Shown piece after piece: positions 18,140-27,754 of a stretch of DNA of 64,000 bases (its first letter is position 1; every line of letters starts with the position of its first letter). This stretch comes from Streptomyces sp. CB02058. Its GTDB lineage: Bacteria > Actinomycetota > Actinomycetes > Streptomycetales > Streptomycetaceae. The notes under the pieces were generated by a model. The model saw only the letters and a program-made list of their open reading frames with translations, did not search any database and was not told where the DNA came from. Both the position numbers and the translations under genes were made by a program. The stretch is taken from the NCBI RefSeq assembly GCF_001905505.1, contig NZ_LIPG01000007.1, forward strand, positions 434,001-498,000, written 5' to 3'.

Positions 18140-19393
18140 TCAGCCGCTGATCAGCTTCGAGCTGATGAGCTCCGACGCCTTCCTGGCCTCCTCCGCCGGG
18201 TCGCCGCCCTCCAGCACCGCCGTCATGTACGGCTTGATCGGGTTCTCCGCCTCGACGGCGGGCCAGTACGGCGAATTGGGGGTGGCCCGGCCCTCGGTGG
18301 CGCCCTGCGCCATGGCCGAGGTCCCTTCCTGGCCCTCCACCACGCTCGCGAGAGCCGGCTTGTTCGGCACGTAGCTCATGGCCCGGGCGAGCTCGGTCTG
18401 CCACTTCTCGCCGGCGAGCGCCTTGACGACCTCGATGCCCTCGCTCCGCTGGTCGGCGCTCTCCGGCACGATCAGGTCCGATCCCCCGGTGAACACCGAG
18501 CCGGGCTTCGCCGCGCTCTTGCCGGGGATCGGGAAGTATCCGAGCTTCCCCTTGAGTTCGGGGTTCTGCTGTTCGATGAGCGCGGCGCTGCCCGGGACGG
18601 AGATGATCTGGGCGACGTCGCCCTCGGCGAACACGTCGGTCTCCGGGGGTGTCTGCTCGTCGGCGTCCTTGGGGCCGTCGCCGTTGGCCTGGAGCGTCTT
18701 GTAGAAGTCCATGCCCCGCAGTGCGGCGGGCGAGTCCAGGGCGCCCTGCCACTCACCGCCGCCCTCCTCGGCCAGTTCGCCGCCCTCGTCCCAGATGAAC
18801 CCGGCAAGCACGTACCAGTTCTGTCCGGCGAGATAGATGCCCTGCTGCCCCCCGGTGTTCAGCCGCTCGCTGATCTCCACCCACTCCTCGCGGGTTCTGG
18901 GGAGTTCGGTGATGCCCGCCTGCGCGAAGAGGTCCTTGTTGTAGATCACGACACGGTTGGCCGCGTACCAGGGAATTCCGTACTGCGCGCCGTTGACCTT
19001 GCCCGGCTGCGCGAGTCCGGGCAGCCAGTCCTCGCCGCCCAGGTCGCGGATGGATTCCAGGGTGAGGTCGCGCAGTTCGCCGCTCTCGGCGTACTGGGCG
19101 ACCTGGGTGTTGCCGACCTCGATGATGTCCGGTGCGTCGTCGCCCTCCAGCGCCTTCAGCACCTTGGGGCCGATACCGCCCCACTCCTGGAGGATGAACT
19201 CCAGTTCGACCGAGGGGTTCTCGGCCTCGTACGACTCCTTGAAGCGGTCCAGGAAGCTCTGTGAGGCGCTGCCCTTCATCAGCCACACCGTCACGGTGCT
19301 GCGGTCGGCGCCCGCGCCGGGGAGGACGCCACAGCCGCTCAGCGCGACGGAGGAAACGAGCGCGAGGGCTCCAGCCAGTATGCGGATCTTCAC
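18140..19393 (-). CDS. extracellular solute-binding lipoprotein (sugar ABC transporter type)
   Basis: A 417-aa family 1 solute-binding protein. A lipoprotein signal (LALVSSVALSGCG) gives a lipid-anchored Cys near residue 20. The mature part has the ligand-binding lobes typical of oligosaccharide binders (VTVWLMKGSASQ, PDIIEVGNTQ, YGIPWYAANRVVIYNKDLF). No permease or ATPase genes are adjacent, so it is an orphan that must use unlinked permeases and a shared ATPase such as MsiK. The GTG at 19393 is chosen because AAGGTGG lies just upstream and the signal peptide begins there; an ATG 11 codons earlier would give an unusual extension. Confidence 0.88.
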   Translation of the reverse strand: MKIRILAGALALVSSVALSGCGVLPGAGADRSTVTVWLMKGSASQSFLDRFKESYEAENPSVELEFILQEWGGIGPKVLKALEGDDAPDIIEVGNTQVAQYAESGELRDLTLESIRDLGGEDWLPGLAQPGKVNGAQYGIPWYAANRVVIYNKDLFAQAGITELPRTREEWVEISERLNTGGQQGIYLAGQNWYVLAGFIWDEGGELAEEGGGEWQGALDSPAALRGMDFYKTLQANGDGPKDADEQTPPETDVFAEGDVAQIISVPGSAALIEQQNPELKGKLGYFPIPGKSAAKPGSVFTGGSDLIVPESADQRSEGIEVVKALAGEKWQTELARAMSYVPNKPALASVVEGQEGTSAMAQGATEGRATPNSPYWPAVEAENPIKPYMTAVLEGGDPAEEARKASELISSKLISG

Positions 19394-19485
19394 GGGGCCA
19401 CCTTCTGCGAAACGGCACGACGACATGACAGGACCCGGGTGGGGGGACTGCGGGCGGCGCTCGCACGGGCGTGTTGGGTCGGAGT

Positions 19486-19499
19486 TTGGTATGGACCAA
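19486..19499. promoter_or_regulatory. dre-like palindromic operator between lipoprotein and dodecin genes
   Basis: TTGGT-ATGG-ACCAA, a perfect 5-bp palindrome. Its core TGGTATGGACCA differs at two of 12 positions from the DasR (GntR) core TGGTCTAGACCA. It is about 95 bases from both divergent start codons. On the minus strand a TTGACC lies just upstream of it, placing the operator inside a likely promoter of the lipoprotein gene. Confidence 0.4.
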
Positions 19500-19597
19500 T
19501 GGGCAGGTCAAGCCCGACCCTCTCGCACATCACGGGCGGCATGCCTCGCGCTCCTCCCCGGAGTGAGGCACCGCGGAATGACGAAAGGAGACATTTG

Positions 19598-19813
19598 ATG
19601 TCCAATCACACCTACCGGGTCACCGAGATCGTAGGAACCTCCGAGGAGGGCCTCGACGCGGCGATCCGAAACGGCGTCGCCAGAGCCTCCGAAACGTTGC
19701 ACAATCTCGACTGGTTCGAGATGACGGAGGTCCGCGGCCACATCGAGGACGGCCGGGTCGCCCACTACCAGGTGGGGCTCAAGGTCGGCTTCCGGCTCGA
19801 CGAGAAGGCCTGA
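19598..19813 (+). CDS. dodecin (flavin-binding protein)
   Basis: A 71-aa protein of dodecin size and pattern: TYRVTEIVGTSEEGLDAAIRNGVARASETL, then the flavin-stacking Trp in NLDWFEMTEVRG, and a final antiparallel strand (YQVGLKVGFRLD). Dodecins form hollow dodecamers that store and buffer flavins. ATG 19598 has AAAGGAG at good spacing. Monocistronic. Confidence 0.9.
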   Translation: MSNHTYRVTEIVGTSEEGLDAAIRNGVARASETLHNLDWFEMTEVRGHIEDGRVAHYQVGLKVGFRLDEKA

Positions 19814-19903
19814 CCAGGCCCTTCCCCTCCCTCACGAGAACGCACGGCCGTCATCAGGAGCCCCGCGGCCACCGTCACGGGACGGCACGGGCGCCGGCAG
19901 GGG

Positions 19904-20392
19904 TCAGGTGCGGCCCTCGCGCTCCTGCGCGTCCTTCAGCGACGGCGAGGCGACCGCCCAGCGGGCCCGTACGACCGTGAAACCGGCCAGCTCGGCCTCG
20001 TCGCACACCAGCTCGTCGTCATCGACCAGCACGCGCACCTCACGGGTCCGGCTCAGCCGCCGCAGGATCTCCAGCTTGGTACGGCGGGCCGGACGGCGGT
20101 CGTCGTTGCGACGCATGTGGACCGCGCCCTTCGGCAGACCCTGCTTCTCCAGCCAGGCCAGGGTGTCCCTGCGGCATCGTTCGGGCCTGCCGGTCAGATA
20201 GACGACCTCGCACTCCCCGGCGCTCGCGAGGGCCAGGTCCACCCCCTCCTCCAGCGGAGGGTCGTCGGGCGCCGCGGCGAAGAACCCCGCCCAGTCGCGC
20301 CGCCGGCCTTCGAGGAAGTGCTGCCGGTGGCCGCTGTCGGCGAGCGTCCCGTCCAGATCGAATACGGCCAGCGGCCGGGTGTCGTCACTCAC
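19904..20392 (-). CDS. HAD-superfamily phosphatase, PNKP-phosphatase-like
   Basis: A 162-aa cytoplasmic hydrolase. Motif I is FDLDGTLAD (Asp nucleophile and general acid), motif II is VVYLTGRPE (Thr), a Lys is in RRTKLEILRRL (motif III) and motif IV is VRVLVDDDELV. The short cap and the RPERCRRDTLAWL segment resemble polynucleotide 3'-phosphatase domains. The substrate is unknown. It starts with GTG; TAGGCT lies 7 bases before it with no ribosome site, consistent with a leaderless mRNA. Confidence 0.8.
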   Translation of the reverse strand: MSDDTRPLAVFDLDGTLADSGHRQHFLEGRRRDWAGFFAAAPDDPPLEEGVDLALASAGECEVVYLTGRPERCRRDTLAWLEKQGLPKGAVHMRRNDDRRPARRTKLEILRRLSRTREVRVLVDDDELVCDEAELAGFTVVRARWAVASPSLKDAQEREGRT

Positions 20393-20579
20393 GGCGCCCA
20401 GCCTAGGAGAACGCGCCCACGCTCACGCCGGAACGGCCGGTCCTCCCGCCCTCAGCGCCCGAACACCTTGCACAGCCGCTCCGTGCGCGCCGCGATCTCC
20501 TGGGCGCGTTCGAGATGCATGCGGGCCGGTGCGCTGCTTCGCTGAGCCTGTCCGCTCCCCCACAGATCCAGGAGTGATC

Positions 20580-20771
20580 ATGAGTGTTCCAGGTGAGTCC
20601 GGCGGCCGAGCCCGGCAGCTGCGTGACAAGGCGCAGGAACTGAACGAGGCGGCCGAGCGCGCCACCGATCCGGAGCAGCGTCAGCGGCTCCAGGACAAGG
20701 CCCGCCGCCTGCGGGAGCAGAGCGAGCAGGAGAGCTCGATGCGCGACCGCGGAATGGACCCGATGGTGTAG
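20580..20771 (+). CDS. small hydrophilic protein, DUF6381 type
   Basis: A 63-aa highly charged protein, predicted as two amphipathic helices (RQLRDKAQELNEAAERA and RQRLQDKARRLREQSEQES) with heptad-like spacing. The composition and the small size match Streptomyces small hydrophilic/DUF6381 proteins of unknown function. ATG 20580 follows an AGGAG site. Confidence 0.72.
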   Translation: MSVPGESGGRARQLRDKAQELNEAAERATDPEQRQRLQDKARRLREQSEQESSMRDRGMDPMV

Positions 20772-20871
20772 CTCCGCCGGTCCCGCCCTGCCGGTGGTCC
20801 ACTCGTGCGCGCAGGTGCGCGAGGATCACCGGCAGACCCCTGTACACCGACGCGACGGAGCCGTACCACCG

Positions 20872-23298
20872 ATGTCCACCCCCCATGATCCGTACGTCCG
20901 GGTGCGCGGAGCGCGCGAGCACAATCTCCGTGACGTGGACGTCGACATCCCGCGCGACACCCTCGCCGTCTTCACGGGAGTCTCGGGCTCGGGTAAGTCC
21001 TCGCTGGCCTTCGGGACGATCTACGCGGAGGCCCAGCGGCGCTACTTCGAGTCGGTGGCGCCCTACGCCCGCCGGCTGATCCACCAGGTCGGGGCTCCCG
21101 ATGTCGGTGAGATCACCGGCCTGCCGCCCGCGGTCTCCCTCGAACAGCGCCGGTCGGCGCCGGGAGCGCGCTCCTCGGTCGGTACGGTCACCACGCTGTC
21201 CAACTCGCTGCGCATGCTGTTCTCGCGCGCCGGCGACTATCCGCCGGGGGCAGAGCGGCTGGACTCCGACGCGTTCTCGCCGAACACGGCGGCCGGGGCC
21301 TGCCCCGAGTGCCACGGCCTGGGCCGCGTCCACGGCACGTCGGAGGAACTGCTCGTACCGGACCCTTCGTTGTCGATCAGGGAGGGCGCGATCGCCGCCT
21401 GGCCGGGTGCCTGGCAGGGCAAGAACCTCCGCGATGTGCTCGATGCCCTGGGGTACGACATCGAGCGCCCGTGGCGGGAGCTGGCTCAGGGCGACCGGGA
21501 CTGGATCCTCTTCACCGACGAGCAGCCGGTGGTGACGGTCCATCCGGTGCGGGACGCGGGCCGCATCCAACGCCCCTACCAAGGCACGTACATGAGCGCC
21601 CGGCGCTATGTGATGCACACCTTCGCCGACTCCAGGAGCCGCACGCTGCGGGCCAAGGCCGAGCGTTTCCTGACCAGTTCGCCGTGTCCGGTGTGCGCCG
21701 GCAGCCGGCTGCGCCCGGAGGCCATGGCGGTCACCTTCGCCGGCCGCACGATCGCGGACCTCGTCGCGCTCCCCCTCACGGCGCTGACCGAGGTGCTGCT
21801 GGAGGCGGGCGGCGGGAGCGACACCGCGCGGGTGCTGACGGCGGATCTGCTGGCCCGGATCGAGACGGTCACGGAGCTGGGGCTCGGCTATCTCGGCCTC
21901 GACCGGACGGCGCCGACCCTGTCCTCGGGCGAGCTGCAGCGGCTGCGGCTGGCGACCCAGCTGCGGTCGGGGCTCTTCGGTGTCGTCTATGTGCTGGACG
22001 AGCCGTCGGCGGGACTGCATCCCGCCGACACCGAGTCGCTGCTCGGTGTGCTCGGCAGGCTCAAGGACGCCGGGAACTCGGTGTTCGTGGTGGAGCACCA
22101 GATGGACGTGGTGCGGCAGGCCGACTGGCTGGTGGACGTGGGTCCGCTGGCGGGAGAGCACGGGGGCCGGGTGCTGCACAGCGGCCCTCCCGCTGAGCTC
22201 GCTGGTGTGGCCGGTTCCGCGACCCGGCGCTTCCTCTTCGACGAGGACCCGGCACCGGCACGCGAACCCCGCACCCCGACCGGGTGGATCAGGCTTCGCG
22301 GGGTGGACCTGCACAATGTGCGGGGTGTGGACGCCGCGTTCCCGCTGGGGGTGCTGACGGCGGTGACCGGTGTGTCGGGGTCGGGCAAGTCGACGCTCGT
22401 CGGCCAGGTCCTGGCGGGCGTGCTGGCCGACCGGCGCGCCGCACAGAGCACGGAGGAACCGGCGGCTCCGGTGGCCCGGGGCTGCGCGTCGGCGCGGGGG
22501 CTGGAGGCGGTGGACCGGCTCGTACAGGTCGACCAGCGGCCCATCGGCCGTACGCCCAGGTCCAACCTGGCCACGTACACGGGGCTGTTCGACGTCGTAC
22601 GGAAACTCTTCGCGGGGACGGAGACGGCGAGGGCCCGGGGGTACAGGGCGGGCCGGTTCTCGTTCAATGTGGCGGGCGGGCGGTGCGAGACCTGCCAGGG
22701 CGAGGGGTTCGTCTCGGTCGAGCTGCTCTTCCTGCCCAGTACGTACGCCCCCTGCCCCGACTGTCACGGCGCGCGCTACAACCCGGAGACATTGGAGGTC
22801 ACCCTGGGCGGTCTCACGATCGCCGAGGTGCTGGACCTGACGGTGGAGGCGGCTGCGGGGTTCCTCGCCGGGACGCCGGCGGCGGAGCGCAGTCTGCGGG
22901 CCCTGCTGGACGTGGGGCTCGGCTATCTGCGTCTGGGCCAGCCCGCGACGGAGCTCTCGGGCGGTGAGGCGCAGCGGATCAAGCTGGCCACGGAGCTGCA
23001 GCGGGCCCGGCGCGGCCACACGCTGTATCTGCTGGACGAGCCGACGACGGGGCTGCATCCGGCCGATGTGGAGGTGCTGATGCGGCAGTTGCACGGCCTG
23101 GTGGACGCGGGCGGCACCGTGGTGGTCGTGGAGCACGACATGACGGTGGTGGCGGGCGCGGACCACGTGATCGACCTGGGTCCCGGCGGCGGTGACCGGG
23201 GCGGGCGGATCGTCGCCACCGGAACGCCGCGGGAGGTCGCACGCGCGGCGGGGAGCCGTACGGCCGCGTACCTGGCGAAGGCGTTGCGGTCGGACTGA
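20872..23298 (+). CDS. UvrA-like ABC ATPase (UvrA paralogue without UvrB-binding region)
   Basis: An 808-aa soluble protein with two ABC ATPase modules: Walker A GVSGSGKSS (about residue 46), signature LSSGELQRLRLA, Walker B VYVLDEPSAGLHP; then a second set GVSGSGKST, LSGGEAQRIKLA and LYLLDEPTTGLHP. Zinc-binding CxxC pairs are visible (CPECHGLG, CPVCAGSR, CETCQGEGF...CPDCHGARY). Housekeeping UvrA is about 950-1000 aa; this one is shorter and appears to lack the UvrB-interacting region, as in class II UvrA paralogues linked to drug tolerance. It should bind DNA or lesions but may not start standard excision repair. Confidence 0.85.
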   Translation: MSTPHDPYVRVRGAREHNLRDVDVDIPRDTLAVFTGVSGSGKSSLAFGTIYAEAQRRYFESVAPYARRLIHQVGAPDVGEITGLPPAVSLEQRRSAPGARSSVGTVTTLSNSLRMLFSRAGDYPPGAERLDSDAFSPNTAAGACPECHGLGRVHGTSEELLVPDPSLSIREGAIAAWPGAWQGKNLRDVLDALGYDIERPWRELAQGDRDWILFTDEQPVVTVHPVRDAGRIQRPYQGTYMSARRYVMHTFADSRSRTLRAKAERFLTSSPCPVCAGSRLRPEAMAVTFAGRTIADLVALPLTALTEVLLEAGGGSDTARVLTADLLARIETVTELGLGYLGLDRTAPTLSSGELQRLRLATQLRSGLFGVVYVLDEPSAGLHPADTESLLGVLGRLKDAGNSVFVVEHQMDVVRQADWLVDVGPLAGEHGGRVLHSGPPAELAGVAGSATRRFLFDEDPAPAREPRTPTGWIRLRGVDLHNVRGVDAAFPLGVLTAVTGVSGSGKSTLVGQVLAGVLADRRAAQSTEEPAAPVARGCASARGLEAVDRLVQVDQRPIGRTPRSNLATYTGLFDVVRKLFAGTETARARGYRAGRFSFNVAGGRCETCQGEGFVSVELLFLPSTYAPCPDCHGARYNPETLEVTLGGLTIAEVLDLTVEAAAGFLAGTPAAERSLRALLDVGLGYLRLGQPATELSGGEAQRIKLATELQRARRGHTLYLLDEPTTGLHPADVEVLMRQLHGLVDAGGTVVVVEHDMTVVAGADHVIDLGPGGGDRGGRIVATGTPREVARAAGSRTAAYLAKALRSD

Positions 23299-23320
23299 CT
23301 CCCCGCCGGAGGGAGGGTGG

Positions 23321-24063
23321 TCAGCGGCGCACCTTGCGGGTGGCGCGCAGCCACTCCTTGTTCATTGCGGTGATCGACGGCAGCGGGATGCCCTTGGGGC
23401 AGGCCGTGGCGCATTCGCCGGTGAGGGTGCAGCCGCCGAAGCCCTCGTCGTCCATGGTGGCCACCATGTCGAGGACCCGGGTCTCGCGCTCGGGCGCACC
23501 CTGCGGGAGCACGTTGAGGTGGTTGATCTTGGCGGAGGTGAAGAGCATCGCCGAGCCGTTGGGGCAGGCGGCGACACAGGCGCCGCAGCCGATGCACTCG
23601 GCGTGCTCGAAGGCGGAGTCCGCGTCGGGCTTGGGTACCGGGGTGGCGTGTGCGTCGGGCGCCGTGCCGGTGGGCGCGGAGATGTAGCCGCCGGACTGGA
23701 TGATCCGGTCGAAGGAGGAGCGGTCGACGACGAGGTCCTTGACGACCGGGAAGGCAGAGGCGCGCCACGGCTCGATGTCGATCGTGTCGCCGTCGTCGAA
23801 GGACCGCATGTGGAGCTGACAGGTGGTGGTCCGCTCCGGGCCGTGGGCGTCGCCGTTGATGACGAGGCTGCACGCGCCGCAGATGCCCTCGCGGCAGTCG
23901 TGGTCGAAGGCGACGGGCTCGTCCCCGCTGAGGATGAGTTCCTCGTTGAGGGTGTCGAGCATCTCCAGGAACGACATGTCCTGCGAGATGCCGTCGACTT
24001 CGTAGGTGGCCATGGCGCCGGGCGCCTCGGCGTTCTGCTGGCGCCAGACGCGCAGGGTGAGCT

Positions 24064-24067
<4 letters not shown>
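23321..24067 (-). CDS. sdhB: succinate dehydrogenase/fumarate reductase iron-sulfur subunit
   Basis: A 248-aa electron-transfer subunit. The N-terminal plant-type ferredoxin domain has the 2Fe-2S ligands in CREGICGACSLVING and a later Cys (TTTCQLHM). The C-terminal domain has CIGCGACVAACPNGS and the final CATACPKGIP for the 4Fe-4S and 3Fe-4S clusters. It links flavin reduction in SdhA to the quinone site at SdhC. The ATG overlaps the sdhA stop (ATGA). Confidence 0.95.
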
Positions 24068-26013
<1,946 letters not shown>

Positions 26014-26014
26014 G

Positions 26015-26722
26015 TCAGCTCACCACTCCGGTCATCACGGCGACGGGCACGGAGACGAAGCCGGCCGTCAGCACCACTGCGAGGACATTGGCGAGGGCCT
26101 TCAGGACGCGGTCCCGGGTCGCGCTGCCCACGCCGAGGGTCTGCGCCGCACTCCAGAAACCGTGCTGGACGTGCAGGCCGAGGGCGAGCACGGCGACGAT
26201 GTAGATGACGTTGCCGTACCAGGTCGAGAAGGTGTCCAGCACGTTCTGGTAGGGGTGGCCCGACTGGAATCCGCCGGTGTGCACGGTGCCGGTCGTCAGG
26301 TCCAGGATGTGCCAGACGATGAACAGCGCGAGGATGATGCCGCCGTAGCGCATGGTGCGGGTGGCGTAGCTGGAGCGCGCCTTCTTGTGGACGTACGCCG
26401 TCGGGCGCGCCCTGAGGTCACGGCGGCTCAGCTGGTACGCGGAGACGGCGTGCAGGACGACCGCCGCGACGAGGACCACGCGGATGATCCACAGCGCCCA
26501 CTCGTAGTGCAGGAAGGGCTCGCCGATGGTCCTGAGCCAGTGCGCGTAGTGGTTGAACTCGTCTGATCCGAAGAAGATCTTCAGGTTGCCCAGCATGTGG
26601 ACCACCAGATAACCGAGCATGATCAGGCCGCTCACAGCCATGATCGTCTTCTTGCCGACGGACGAGTCCCAGAGCGTACGCGTCATGGACGGCCGTCGGT
26701 CCGTCCGCGTTGCCAATGCCAT
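26015..26722 (-). CDS. sdhC: succinate dehydrogenase cytochrome b subunit (single-anchor type)
   Basis: A 235-aa membrane anchor with five predicted helices and His residues for two hemes (VVHMLGN, VLHAVSAY, IVWHILDL, LHVQHGFW). It fits the one-subunit, diheme anchors of actinobacteria, so no sdhD is expected. The ATG at 26722 is preferred: TAGCGT ends 7 bases before it and there is no ribosome site, suggesting a leaderless mRNA. Alternative in-frame ATGs lie 10 codons upstream and 12 codons downstream. First gene of sdhCAB. Confidence 0.88.
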   Translation of the reverse strand: MALATRTDRRPSMTRTLWDSSVGKKTIMAVSGLIMLGYLVVHMLGNLKIFFGSDEFNHYAHWLRTIGEPFLHYEWALWIIRVVLVAAVVLHAVSAYQLSRRDLRARPTAYVHKKARSSYATRTMRYGGIILALFIVWHILDLTTGTVHTGGFQSGHPYQNVLDTFSTWYGNVIYIVAVLALGLHVQHGFWSAAQTLGVGSATRDRVLKALANVLAVVLTAGFVSVPVAVMTGVVS

Positions 26723-26779
26723 GGACACGACGCTAGAGGCGAGGGGCACCATCAGTCCAAGACATGAAACGACTCATCT

Positions 26780-26798
26780 CCATAGGCAGCCGCTATGG
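26780..26798. promoter_or_regulatory. LysR-type operator (T-N11-A box) between sdhC and the LysR gene
   Basis: CCATAG, 7 bases, CTATGG: a perfect inverted repeat containing the ATAG-N7-CTAT form of the T-N11-A LysR box. It sits 20 bases before the LysR start, overlapping where its -35 should be, and about 58 bases from the sdhC start. It is well placed for autorepression and control of sdhCAB. Confidence 0.55.
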
Positions 26799-26818
26799 AC
26801 TTCGCTATCCTGGACTCC

Positions 26819-27742
26819 ATGCACTTCCAGCAGCTCGCCTACTTCGTGGCCGTGGCCGAGGCCAGACACTTCACCCGGGCCGCCGAGGAGGTGCATGTGT
26901 CGCAGCCCTCCCTCTCCCAGCAGATCAAGGCCCTGGAGAACGAGCTGGGGGCCGAGCTCTTCAGCCGGGCGCGCGGCAACATCGCGCTCACCGACGCGGG
27001 CGAGGCACTGCTGCCGCTGGCCCGCAGGATCCTGGCGGACGCGGACACCGCACGGCACGAGGTGCAGGAGCTGGTGCAGCTGCGCCGGGGCAGGGTCAGG
27101 CTCGGCGCCACCCCGAGCGTCTGCACCGGCCTGCTGCCCGACGTGCTGCGCGCCTTCCACGGCGCACACCCGGGCATCCAGCTCCTGATCGAGGAGGGCG
27201 GCTCCCACGACCTCGTACGGCAGCTCGCCCGGGGCGCGCTGGACCTCGCGCTGCTGGTGCTTCCGCTGCCCGCGGCCTCCCCCGCCCTGACCACCGTGGA
27301 GCTGCTGCACGAGGACCTGGTGGTGGTGTCGTCGGCGTCGCGGCCCGCTCCCGGGCGCAAGGGCTCCGTGCGCGTGGCCGATCTGGAGAACGAGCCCCTG
27401 GTGATGTTCCGGCACGGCTACGACCTGCGGGAACTGACCGTCGCCGCGTGCCGCGCGGAGGGCTTCGAGCCGTCGTTCACGGTGGAGGGCGGCGAGATGG
27501 ACGCCGTCCTCGGCTTCGTGCGGGCGGGCCTCGGAATCGCCGTGGTGCCGCGCATGGTCGCCGTACGGGCCGGTCAGGATCTGCGCACGACTCCGCTGGC
27601 CTCACCGGGACTTCGCCGTACGATCGCACTCGCGCACCGCAGCGACGTCGAACCGCCGCGCGCGGCGCGGGAACTGCAGCGCATGCTCCTGGGGGCGGGG
27701 CCTCAGGTCGTGCCCCCGGCCGCCGGAGGAGCCGGCGACTGA
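26819..27742 (+). CDS. LysR-family transcriptional regulator
   Basis: A 307-aa regulator: an N-terminal winged helix (MHFQQLAYFVAVAEARHFTRAAE, HVSQPSLSQQIKALE, residues 1-60) and a C-terminal effector domain of two Rossmann-like lobes (about 90-295). Divergent transcription from sdhCAB suggests it responds to a TCA-cycle or related metabolite and controls succinate dehydrogenase; this is inference from position. ATG 26819 is chosen because TATCCT lies 7 bases upstream (leaderless pattern); an in-frame ATG 8 codons earlier falls inside the operator. Confidence 0.9.
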   Translation: MHFQQLAYFVAVAEARHFTRAAEEVHVSQPSLSQQIKALENELGAELFSRARGNIALTDAGEALLPLARRILADADTARHEVQELVQLRRGRVRLGATPSVCTGLLPDVLRAFHGAHPGIQLLIEEGGSHDLVRQLARGALDLALLVLPLPAASPALTTVELLHEDLVVVSSASRPAPGRKGSVRVADLENEPLVMFRHGYDLRELTVAACRAEGFEPSFTVEGGEMDAVLGFVRAGLGIAVVPRMVAVRAGQDLRTTPLASPGLRRTIALAHRSDVEPPRAARELQRMLLGAGPQVVPPAAGGAGD

Positions 27743-27754
27743 GGGCACGAGCCG

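Noticed and set aside
20578..23166. 862-codon minus-strand frame opposite the UvrA paralogue
   Set aside because: Covers a clear UvrA-family gene on the other strand; its Arg/His/Gln-rich translation has no recognisable fold.
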